Made by a program: the position numbers and the translations under genes | NCBI GenBank assembly: GCA_025351525.1 | Contig: JANXVV010000177.1 | Span: 1 to 15,303 of the forward strand | Direction: 5' to 3' | Origin: Humisphaera sp. | GTDB lineage: Bacteria; Planctomycetota; Phycisphaerae; Tepidisphaerales; Tepidisphaeraceae | Length of the DNA: 15,303 bases | In this document: piece by piece, positions 1-5,633 of the stretch | How positions within the stretch are numbered: position 1 is the first letter of the stretch | Layout of the letters: each line of letters starts with the position of its first letter | The notes under the pieces: model-generated | Databases searched by the model: none | Told to the model about the DNA's origin: nothing | Seen by the model: the letters and a program-made list of their open reading frames with translations, nothing else

Positions 1-8
1 ATCGCTAA

Positions 9-27
9 CACGGGCTGGAAGCCCGTG
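9..27. repeat. Single palindromic hairpin at the left edge, same family as the repeats at 7564 and 10755
   Basis: An 8-bp stem (CACGGGCT / AGCCCGTG) closes a GGA loop. It follows the same pattern as the hairpins CATGGGCT-GGT-AGCCCATG at 7599-7617 and 10789-10807, and like them is followed by a short conserved tail (gccac here, gctac at 7617). Elsewhere this family occurs as two opposed hairpins, so the partner hairpin probably lies just left of the window. It sits downstream of the stop codon of the first glycosyltransferase and could also act as a weak transcription end. Confidence 0.7.
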
Positions 28-75
28 CCACAACTTTAGAAGATTGAAACGCAGCACCACACTTTGCACCAGAGT

Positions 76-1476
76 TTAAGGTTCCTGATCCGGCGACGGA
101 ACAGGAAAAATCGGCTTTCTGGTGGATGGGTCCAACACCCATCGATAAACATCCAACACCTGCTTTGCTTTATTTTCCCAGGTAAACAATTCGCGCGCTC
201 GCCGTTCGGCGGGGCCGCGCTTGGCGTCGATCTCGGCGGGATTGTCGGCCAAGTGCGTTAAGGTCTGTTGAAGCCTTGCAACAATCTGCGCCCGCGTTCC
301 CAACTTCAGCAGATACCCGGTTTTTGCGGTGACCAGTTCCGCCGGCCCCCCGTAATCGACGATGATCGGCACCACGCCGAGCGCCATCGCTTCCAGCACC
401 ACCGCTCCGCCAAATTCACGAATGCTGGGGAACCCGAACAAATCCGCACCGACCAGATACTGCTGCACCTGGCGATGATCGACCCAGCCGCTCAACTTCA
501 CGCCGTCGGCAACTCCGAGGCGGTCGACCAGTTGTTTCAACTCTTCCATCTGCGGACCGTCCCCGACCAGATTCAGGGCGATGCGCCCGGCCTTGACCAG
601 CGGTGCCGCCGCCTCGATCAGCATGTCGGCACCCTTATAGGGCACCAATCGACCGAGGAAAATGACCTGGAGAGGCCGACGATCTCCCGGTTGCCGTGGC
701 GGACGCGGGGCGCGTTTGGCAAACCGCGTCGGATCGATCGCGTTCTCGGGGATGTAAAAGCAGCGGTCGTGAAATTCGCGCGGCATTTGCCGCAGCGTGT
801 CGCGGGAGGCCACGATTATCGCCGAGGCATTCGACCGCATCGATCGATAGCCCGGCAGAAGTTTGTACGCATCCCGCACGTAGCTCAACCACTCGCGTTC
901 CTTGCGGCGAGCCCCGTCAAAGCCCTTCGGCCAAGGCAAGCCGCCGTTCAACGGCCCGACGACAAACGGCACACCGATCTCGCGGCATTTGGCGGCCAAA
1001 AGGCTGGGCGTGGTCGGGGACAGCGGAATCATGCGATGCACGATATCAAATTCCCCCGCCGCCAGTCGAGGGCCAAATTGCCGCCAGATGTAATGCTCGA
1101 ACAGGTAGTACAGCGGGACTGAAAGCGCCGCGAGCGTGGTCCAACCGGCCCCGGTGCCGCCGCGTAAAAAGGTGGCGATTTTCCAGACGGAGCGCGCGGC
1201 CCACTCGGTGTCGATGATGGTAAAGTCCTTGCCCTCGATCCATCCGGCTTTCGTTAACGCCGGCCCGTTTCGCCAGTGCGTCAGCACCAGGGCATCGGCC
1301 ACCTCGCGAATGGCTTTGCAGTGCGAGTACCCCACCAACGGCACACTGATCATGTCCGGATTGCACCCCTCGGCGATCAACAAAACCCGAGGCCGCTTGC
1401 GGTTGAGCCGCATCGGCGATTCATCCCCCGTCAATCGCAGGGGAGCGGGAGAAGTTTGATGCATCGCATTCAACAT
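76..1476 (-). CDS. GT4-type (GT-B fold) glycosyltransferase
   Basis: This 466-residue protein is predicted to transfer a sugar from a nucleotide-sugar donor onto a glycan or lipid-linked acceptor at the cytoplasmic face of the membrane. The N-terminal Rossmann half begins near residue 29 (RPRVLLIAEGCNPD) and includes an acceptor-side VGPLNGG segment near 173. The C-terminal donor-binding half starts near 270 (VIFLGRLVPYKGADMLIEAA, with R276 and K281) and continues through LVGDGP (303-308). The GT4 E-x7-E signature is E354 and E362. No signal peptide or membrane segment is apparent. The start is uncertain: the ATG at 1476 has no clear Shine-Dalgarno, ATGs at 1464 and 1413 are alternatives, and the last has a GGGGGA about 10 nt upstream just before the conserved core. 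It lies downstream of another glycosyltransferase on the same strand, separated by a repeat, which suggests a polysaccharide locus extending leftwards. Donor and acceptor cannot be named. Confidence 0.9.
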   Translation of the reverse strand: MLNAMHQTSPAPLRLTGDESPMRLNRKRPRVLLIAEGCNPDMISVPLVGYSHCKAIREVADALVLTHWRNGPALTKAGWIEGKDFTIIDTEWAARSVWKIATFLRGGTGAGWTTLAALSVPLYYLFEHYIWRQFGPRLAAGEFDIVHRMIPLSPTTPSLLAAKCREIGVPFVVGPLNGGLPWPKGFDGARRKEREWLSYVRDAYKLLPGYRSMRSNASAIIVASRDTLRQMPREFHDRCFYIPENAIDPTRFAKRAPRPPRQPGDRRPLQVIFLGRLVPYKGADMLIEAAAPLVKAGRIALNLVGDGPQMEELKQLVDRLGVADGVKLSGWVDHRQVQQYLVGADLFGFPSIREFGGAVVLEAMALGVVPIIVDYGGPAELVTAKTGYLLKLGTRAQIVARLQQTLTHLADNPAEIDAKRGPAERRARELFTWENKAKQVLDVYRWVLDPSTRKPIFPVPSPDQEP

Positions 1477-1492
1477 GAATAAGCCAGGATTG

Positions 1493-1648
1493 CAGGTTCC
1501 CTCCCCCCGGTACTCCGGGGGGAGGGTCAGGGTGAGAGGTCTTGTTTTCTTCCTCCGCCGATGCGAAAAATCGAACCTGTTTTCAACGCAAAGAAAAAAC
1601 CCCTCACCCTAACCCTCCCCCCTTGAGTACAAGGGGGGAGGGGACCGG
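1493..1648. repeat. Composite palindromic repeat, family A, copy 1
   Basis: Two G/C-rich hairpins face each other. The left one (1499-1526) has a perfect 12-bp stem around a TACT loop. The right one (1613-1642) has a 13-bp stem around AGTA. Inside the hairpins, GGGTCAGGGTGAGAGGTC (1524-1541) and CCCCTCACCCTAACCC (about 1600-1615) are an imperfect inverted pair, so the whole unit of about 155 bp can fold into one large forked structure. The sequence between them is AT-richer and not obviously coding. A second copy in the same orientation lies at 3503-3656. It fills the space between the two glycosyltransferase genes and could act as a terminator or attenuator between them. Confidence 0.85.
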
Positions 1649-1657
1649 ACAGCCACC

Positions 1658-2944
1658 TTACGCCACCATCGCAGGCGTCTCCACCTCACGGCGGGCGGCC
1701 TTGTCGGCAATTATCCCAATCGGCAACGTCGGCACCACGCCGTAGATCCTTCGATACATATCACCGGCCCAGAAACGGCTATCGAAATTCCGTAGAATCG
1801 TCTGTCGACCGGCTTCCCCCAGCGTCTGCCGCAATTGAGGGTCCATCAGCAGCTTTTCAATCCCATCGGCCAACGCCTCAGGGTTTTTCGGCGGGACCAG
1901 CAGGCCATTTACACCGCTGGTAATGATCTCACCCACCCCGCCGGCGGAGGTGCCGATCGTCCCGGCCTCGGTGGCCATCGCTTCCATATACACCACGCCC
2001 ATCGGCTCACCGTGGCTGGCCAGCACGAACAGGTCGGTGTTCCGCATCTCTTCCAGATATTGTTCTTCCGGCAGGGAACCCAGAAATGTCACCAAGTCAA
2101 CAATGCCCAGTTCCCCCGCAAGTTTTTGCAGGGGTTCCAGTTCCGGACCATTGCCGCCGATGCGCAACCGCACCCGATGCCCGCGCTTCGTGAGCAGGGC
2201 GATGGCTTTCAGCAGATCATCCTGTCCCTTGCTGGTGACCAGTCGGCTGACCGACAGCACCCTCAGGAAACCATCCGCCGCCGGGGTCCGCTTGACCGCC
2301 GTCCACTTGCGGACATCCACCGCCACCCTGCACATCCCATACGCCGACAGCGGCAACTCCGGATAATCGCGGCGGATCTGCGCCACCATCCAATCCGTGC
2401 AGGCCACCGTGAATTTGGCATCGTGAAATTTCTCGCGCATCGCGCCTCCCCACCATTCGAGGTTGGCATTGACCATCTGCGAGAAGGGCACGCCGGTCAA
2501 TCGCTTGACCATCATGCACAGGATGGAACTGTTGGCGGGGGAATGGCTGTGAAGATGTTTGATGCCCCCCCGGCGAACTTCATCCGCCAGAACGCACGCC
2601 GGCACGAGCAACGGCAGCAACTGGCGAAATGAATTTTTGTGATCGACCGGAAGCGAGAAGACCAGGGCGATGCAGCGCAGAAACCCCAGCGGGTTCCGCA
2701 GGAAACAGGAGAGAATGACAGCAATATTGTGAAAAAATCCTGTAGGCCAGAGATAGGTCGTTTCCGAGACGGCCTGTGGGGCGAAGGCATGGCGGGCCTT
2801 ATCCCGCTCGGGCGGTCGGCGGGTGGAGAACAGCCGCACCGTCGCTCCGAATTCGCGCAGATGAGACACCTCGCGCCAGATCCACAAGTGGGTCTGCCCC
2901 GGCCATTCCGGAATGACGTAACCGATGGGATCGCCAACGTTCAT
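1658..2944 (-). CDS. GT4-type (GT-B fold) glycosyltransferase, WcaL/colanic-acid-transferase-like
   Basis: This 428-residue protein starts with GYVIPEWPGQTHLWIWREV, the N-terminal pattern of GT4 enzymes of the colanic-acid/exopolysaccharide type (compare recalled WcaL-like proteins, Y-L-V-P-E-F-P-G-Q-T-H). The acceptor half contains HLHSHSPANSS (130-140). The donor half begins near 227 (LRVLSVSRLVTSKGQDDL, with R234 and K239), continues to RIGGNGPE (261-268), and carries the E-x7-E pair E313 and E321. The start at 2944 is chosen because it is an ATG with GGAG 10 nt upstream and opens directly into the conserved N-terminus. The frame continues to a TTG at 3073, which would add 43 residues with no family resemblance. 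Likely role: adding a sugar to an exported or surface polysaccharide. The gene is bracketed by two copies of repeat family A. Exact substrates are unknown. Confidence 0.92.
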   Translation of the reverse strand: MNVGDPIGYVIPEWPGQTHLWIWREVSHLREFGATVRLFSTRRPPERDKARHAFAPQAVSETTYLWPTGFFHNIAVILSCFLRNPLGFLRCIALVFSLPVDHKNSFRQLLPLLVPACVLADEVRRGGIKHLHSHSPANSSILCMMVKRLTGVPFSQMVNANLEWWGGAMREKFHDAKFTVACTDWMVAQIRRDYPELPLSAYGMCRVAVDVRKWTAVKRTPAADGFLRVLSVSRLVTSKGQDDLLKAIALLTKRGHRVRLRIGGNGPELEPLQKLAGELGIVDLVTFLGSLPEEQYLEEMRNTDLFVLASHGEPMGVVYMEAMATEAGTIGTSAGGVGEIITSGVNGLLVPPKNPEALADGIEKLLMDPQLRQTLGEAGRQTILRNFDSRFWAGDMYRRIYGVVPTLPIGIIADKAARREVETPAMVA

Positions 2945-2954
2945 GAATAGATCG

Positions 2955-2958
2955 CTCC
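2955..2958 (-). promoter_or_regulatory. Ribosome binding site deciding the start at 2944
   Basis: Read on the minus strand this is GGAG (within CTGGAGC), 10 nt before the ATG at 2944. The TTG at 3073 has nothing comparable, so this site supports the shorter glycosyltransferase. Confidence 0.55.
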
Positions 2959-3194
2959 AGGGCAACTCGACCCTCTGCTGCCATCCCGACGCCACAATGC
3001 GACAGGCCAGACTCACTTCATCTTCGGTCCGCGTGCCCGACCAAACGAGATAAAACGCACAAGATAATCTCAAAATCTTGGAAGCAAACCCACACGTCCC
3101 TTTTTTAACGCGACCTTAGTCTAACCTACAGAGCCGGAGAGTCCAAGAAACGCAAGGTCTTGCTATCGTGGTTAGGTCATCAGTCATTAAAAAC

Positions 3195-3224
3195 GTAACA
3201 TTCTGTAACATTTTGTAACATTTG
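3195..3224. repeat. Three tandem 10-bp repeats (GTAACATTYT-like)
   Basis: GTAACATTCT, GTAACATTTT and GTAACATTTG follow each other without gaps. The first eight bases are identical in all three. A 10-bp period would place each copy on the same face of the DNA helix, as in cooperative operator arrays. It lies about 250 bp upstream of the glycosyltransferase start at 2944 and about 520 bp upstream of the ACT-domain gene. Binding by a regulator is inference; a chance AT-rich tandem duplication is possible. Confidence 0.7.
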
Positions 3225-3325
3225 ACGCAAGCCACGAATGAAACGCATCTGGAAATTGCCGATTGTCATAGTCGGCCGGGTCTGATAGCCTCCTGCCACC
3301 AACCCGCAATGTGCGAGAATTTCCC

Positions 3326-3422
3326 ATGTTGATCCGAATCGGTTACGACCTCGCATTCGGCGAGCTTCGGCATCACCCGCCTGGAAAAATTCGTGGTGTG
3401 GATCGATGAAATCCAGGGCGAC
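3326..3422 (+). pseudogene. Possible remnant of a transglutaminase-like gene start
   Basis: The plus strand reads MLIRIGYDLAF from an ATG at 3326, which resembles the usual opening of bacterial transglutaminase-like proteins with a transglutaminase N-terminal domain (recalled pattern M-L-I-R-x-G-Y-x-x-x-F). The frame stops after about 27 codons. A neighbouring frame gives ITRLEKFVVWIDEIQGD before a stop at 3423, so a frameshifted or truncated remnant is possible. The match is only about 11 residues and could be chance. Confidence 0.2.
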
Positions 3423-3502
3423 TAAATTTGCGTTTTTCACGCCGGGATCGGAGCTGAAAGCGACGACCCGGATTCCACCAGAACCATCACATTTGAAATT
3501 TC

Positions 3503-3656
3503 CGGTCCCCTCCCCCCGGTACTCCGGAGGGAGGGTTAGGGTGAGGGGTCTCGCCTTTTTCCTTTGCCGAGTCGAGAAACAGAGAGTCTTCTCGCCATCA
3601 AAAAAGACCCCTCACCCTAACCCTCCCCCCATGAGTACATGGGGGGAGGGGACCGG
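3503..3656. repeat. Composite palindromic repeat, family A, copy 2
   Basis: It has the same layout and orientation as 1493-1648. The left hairpin (3508-3535) has a 12-bp stem with one mismatch and a TACT loop. The right hairpin (3621-3650) is formed by CCCTCCCCCCATG and its complement around AGTA. The ends CCGGTCCCCTCCCCCC (3503-3518) and GGGGGGAGGGGACCGG (3641-3656) are perfect inverted repeats of 16 bp. Inside, AGGGTTAGGGTGAGGGGTC and GACCCCTCACCCTAACCCT are perfect complements. The spacer is diverged from copy 1 but alignable (shared GCCGA, CGA, AAAAAA blocks), so these are old copies of one mobile or amplified unit. Confidence 0.88.
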
Positions 3657-3742
3657 AAAGTCCAATGCGATGTTCCTGTGGATTCCGCAGGACGGTTCGG
3701 CCTTCACTCGCCTCTGCGATCCAACAGGGATACAGTAAGCCT

Positions 3743-4243
3743 ATGGAAGAAATCACGCTTCCCCCCAAAGCCCAGACTCAGACGCAACCGCAGCCGGTCG
3801 TGGGTTTTGAACCGACACAAGTGAAGCAGTTCACCGTTTTTCTTGAAAATCGGGTCGGGCGATTGCAGCAGCTGGTGCGGGCGTTCGAGGAGAATGCCGC
3901 CCGGATTGTCGCCATCGCGATCGAAGAATCCGCAGAGGCGACCCTGGTGCGTCTGGTCTGTTCCAAGCCGGATCTGGGCCGGGTGCTGTTGAAGGAACAT
4001 GGGTTCGCATTCGCGGAGTCTGATGTCCTGGCGGTGGAACTTCCCGAACGAACGACGCAACCGCTCATCTCCATCTGCAGCGCGCTGTTGACGGCGGAGA
4101 TCAATATCCATTACGCCTACCCTCTGCTGCTCAATCCGCGCGTCCCGAGCCTGGTGTTGAATGTCGATGAACCGACACTTGCGGCACAGATTCTCATCCG
4201 CAAGGGTTTTACGCTGATCGGGGAAAGTGATCTGAAGAATTGA
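3743..4243 (+). CDS. Tandem ACT-domain amino-acid-binding protein
   Basis: This 166-residue soluble protein has a short Gln/Pro/Thr-rich lead (1-25) followed by two ACT-like regulatory modules. The first, about 27-100, opens with QFTVFLENRVGRLQQLVRAF, the typical strand-helix with conserved N and G-R-L. The second, about 106-166, reads LISICSALLTAEINIHYAYPLL and ends in AAQILIRKGFTLIGESDL. ACT domains bind amino acids or other small ligands and regulate metabolic enzymes. No catalytic domain is attached, so this is a stand-alone sensor or regulatory subunit; no target enzyme is encoded nearby. The ATG at 3743 is chosen because the open frame upstream (to 3665) runs out of the repeat and adds 26 residues without ACT features. 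AGGGA lies 12 nt before it, a weak site. It is the only plus-strand gene and converges on rpsI. Confidence 0.85.
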   Translation: MEEITLPPKAQTQTQPQPVVGFEPTQVKQFTVFLENRVGRLQQLVRAFEENAARIVAIAIEESAEATLVRLVCSKPDLGRVLLKEHGFAFAESDVLAVELPERTTQPLISICSALLTAEINIHYAYPLLLNPRVPSLVLNVDEPTLAAQILIRKGFTLIGESDLKN

Positions 4244-4260
4244 GCCTTATCTCTTGTGTC

Positions 4261-4340
4261 TCGTTTAGCGGTGCGACGGAGGCACACGTTTTCTTCCGAC
4301 AGACGAAAGATACGTGTGCCTCCGGCGCACCGCTAAACGA
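4261..4340. repeat. Long inverted repeat (28-bp arms, one mismatch), family D
   Basis: The arms 4261-4288 and 4313-4340 are complementary over 28 bp except for one A/G mismatch (4276 against 4325), around a 24-nt AT-richer loop. Each arm also contains a small internal palindrome (GTGC...GCAC). It starts 17 nt after the stop of the ACT gene and is followed by an A-rich run, so it may end plus-strand transcription. The length and near perfection suggest a repeat element rather than an ordinary terminator. Confidence 0.85.
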
Positions 4341-4358
4341 AAAAACAAAGGGCGGCGC

Positions 4359-4390
4359 AAAAAAGAAACCCGATGCACGCATCGGGTTTC
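4359..4390 (-). terminator. Rho-independent terminator of rplM-rpsI
   Basis: Read on the minus strand, an 11-bp stem (GAAACCCGATG / CATCGGGTTTC, 4365-4390) with a 4-nt loop is followed by six Ts (4359-4364). It lies 28 nt after the rpsI stop codon. Confidence 0.9.
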
Positions 4391-4418
4391 CAAGTCCATT
4401 TCAGATTTGTATTTCCAA

Positions 4419-4859
4419 TTATCGCTTCGAGAACTGGAACTTACGACGAGCACCACGCTGACCGTATTTCTTACGTTCCTTCATCCGGCTGTCACGTGTC
4501 AAAAACCCGGCATTTCGCAGTGCGGGCTCCAGAGCTTTATCGAGACTCATCAGAGCCCGGCCAAGGCCCATGACGATCGCGCCACTCTGACCGCTGTGAC
4601 CACCGCCGGAGGTGTTGACCAGCACGTCCATCTTGCCACCGGTGTTGGTGACTTCCAGCGGGCCGAAGATCGCCTTGCGGTCCTGCTCGAAGGTGAAGTA
4701 ATCGTTGATGGTGCGGCCATTGATCTCGATCTTACCGGTGCCGTGGGCCACTCGAACGCGGGCCACCGCGCTCTTACGGCGGCCAGTGCCCCAGATGAAG
4801 GTCTGCTTGACCTTGGGTTCAGTCGATTCGACGGTTGCGGTGGCGGTTTCTTCAGCCAT
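4419..4859 (-). CDS. rpsI: 30S ribosomal protein S9 (uS9)
   Basis: This 146-residue protein is the small-subunit component whose C-terminal tail reaches the P-site tRNA in the ribosome. After an acidic lead of about 20 residues the S9 core begins at FIWGTGRRKSAVARVRV. It continues with INGRTINDYF, a VNTSGGGHSGQSGAIVMGLGRAL segment, and ends in the expected basic tail DSRMKERKKYGQRGARRKFQFSKR, with the terminal S-K-R typical of the family. It is the second gene of the rplM-rpsI pair, 40 nt downstream of rplM. No clear Shine-Dalgarno precedes the ATG, so translation may depend on coupling or on a leader without one. Transcription ends at the hairpin 4359-4390. Confidence 0.98.
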   Translation of the reverse strand: MAEETATATVESTEPKVKQTFIWGTGRRKSAVARVRVAHGTGKIEINGRTINDYFTFEQDRKAIFGPLEVTNTGGKMDVLVNTSGGGHSGQSGAIVMGLGRALMSLDKALEPALRNAGFLTRDSRMKERKKYGQRGARRKFQFSKR

Positions 4860-4899
4860 GGTGATATCGTTCAGTTGAAGGGTTTTGAAAGGTTCTGGT

Positions 4900-5331
4900 T
4901 TAAGCGAATTTCAACGGCGTGGGCTGCTGAGCGCTGTGCTCGTGCTTGTCACCCTTGTAGATCTTGAGCTTGCCGAGAATGTTATGACCCATGCGGCTTT
5001 TGGGGAGCATGCGACGAACGGCCAATTCCACCAGCTTTTCCGGGTGCAATTCCTTCATCGTCTTGTAGGTATACACACGGCGACCGCCGGGATATCGCGA
5101 GTAGGTGTCGTACTCCAACACATCCGCCTTCTTACCGGTCACGCGAATCTTCTCGGCGTTGATCAGAATCACAAAATCGCCGGTATCGACGTGGGGCGTA
5201 TACGCCGGTTTGTGCTTGCCCTGCAAAATCAGGGAAATCTTCGAGGCCAATCGACCGAGAACCTGATCGGTTGCATCGACGATGTGCCAGTTGGCTTTGA
5301 TCTCGCCCGGCTTGGGCATGTACGTGCTCAT
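4900..5331 (-). CDS. rplM: 50S ribosomal protein L13 (uL13)
   Basis: This 143-residue protein is an early-assembling large-subunit protein. Family hallmarks are WHIVDATDQVLGRLASKIS near the start, then HVDTGDFVILINAEKIRVTGKK, YSRYPGGRR and the helix AVRRMLPKSRMGHNILGKLKIYKG near the end. The ATG at 5331 is chosen because GAAGGAA lies 6 nt upstream; an in-frame ATG five codons earlier (5346) would bury that site inside the gene. It is cotranscribed with rpsI, the usual bacterial arrangement. A promoter with TTGACA at 5483-5488 gives a leader of about 120 nt. Confidence 0.98.
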   Translation of the reverse strand: MSTYMPKPGEIKANWHIVDATDQVLGRLASKISLILQGKHKPAYTPHVDTGDFVILINAEKIRVTGKKADVLEYDTYSRYPGGRRVYTYKTMKELHPEKLVELAVRRMLPKSRMGHNILGKLKIYKGDKHEHSAQQPTPLKFA

Positions 5332-5455
5332 GGTCGCTTCCTTCATCGCTCATCGCGATCACTACGGCAAAATCCGGTTTCAGACGGCCCACCCCGGTTG
5401 CCATCCGACAAATCGCGGGGATACCGCAACCGCCGATCGCTCCCGAGTGGAGAAT
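5332..5455 (-). promoter_or_regulatory. Long rplM leader with a possible regulatory stem
   Basis: Between the predicted transcription start (about 5454) and the rplM ATG lie roughly 120 nt. A 7-bp stem (CGGTTGC 5432-5426 with GCAACCG 5401-5395, minus strand) closes a loop of 24 nt. L13 operons in other bacteria are known to be autoregulated through their leaders; whether this stem does so is inference. Confidence 0.4.
5338..5344 (-). promoter_or_regulatory. Ribosome binding site of rplM
   Basis: GAAGGAA on the minus strand, 6 nt before the ATG at 5331. This strong, well-spaced site fixes the rplM start. Confidence 0.85.
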
Positions 5456-5460
5456 CGGGG

Positions 5461-5488
5461 AGTTTAGCAATCCAACCGTTTCTGTCAA
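5461..5488 (-). promoter_or_regulatory. Sigma70-like promoter for rplM-rpsI
   Basis: On the minus strand TTGACA (5488-5483, a perfect -35 consensus) is followed after 16 nt by TAAACT (5466-5461, 4 of 6 matches to TATAAT). It points at rplM with no gene in between. Confidence 0.75.
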
Positions 5489-5553
5489 GGGAAGCCTGAA
5501 GGTTTCACCGATCTGCAATTTTAGCAAGGTCTGCAAAATCGAAATGCGCCTCT

Positions 5554-5626
5554 GGTTAGCCTCGCCGCGCAGCGGAGTGATTTTTCATTGACAAAGAACG
5601 CGCTCCGCAGCGCGTCGCGGCTAACC
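5554..5626. repeat. Composite inverted repeat, family C
   Basis: The left arm GGTTAGCCTCGCCGCGCAGC (continuing to 5579) and the right arm (about 5601-5626, ending CGCGGCTAACC) are inverted copies over about 26 bp with four mismatches, around an AT-rich spacer of about 20 nt. Each arm is partly self-complementary (for example CCGC-GCA-GCGG on the left). It lies just after the stop of the receiver-phosphatase gene and upstream of the rplM promoter, so it may also separate the two transcription units. Confidence 0.8.
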
Positions 5627-5633
5627 GGCTGGA

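Larger units (their letters stand above)
2945..3742. other. Gene-poor divergent intergenic region
   Basis: About 800 bases separate the minus-strand glycosyltransferase from the plus-strand ACT-domain gene. Visible contents are three tandem 10-bp repeats (3195-3224), a possible remnant of a gene start (3326 onwards), repeat family A copy 2 (3503-3656) and a small hairpin (3675-3691, 7-bp stem with one wobble, ATT loop) ahead of the ACT gene. Promoters for both flanking genes must lie here or further upstream, but I could not pick a convincing -35/-10 pair on either strand. Confidence 0.6.

Noticed and set aside
268..1122. Long open frame on the plus strand opposite the first glycosyltransferase
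   Set aside because: Its translation is rich in Arg, His, Pro and Gln with no domain pattern, while the minus strand clearly encodes a glycosyltransferase. It is an antisense shadow. The same applies to long plus-strand frames at 1835-2632, 6231-6929, 7723-8340, 8872-9396, 12884-13717 and 13841-14470.
2945..3073. 43-residue N-terminal extension of the second glycosyltransferase
   Set aside because: It starts at TTG without a ribosome binding site and precedes the conserved family N-terminus. The ATG at 2944 with GGAG upstream is better.
3195..3224. CRISPR-like tandem repeat
   Set aside because: The units are 10 bp and directly adjacent without spacers, and no cas gene is present.
3180..3440. 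86-codon minus-strand open frame in the gap
   Set aside because: It has no recognisable domain and its end overlaps the tandem 10-bp repeats. It could be a small orphan gene but nothing supports it.
4240..4461. Open frames on both strands through the 4261-4340 inverted repeat
   Set aside because: They run through the inverted repeat, the rpsI terminator and into rpsI, and encode no recognisable protein.
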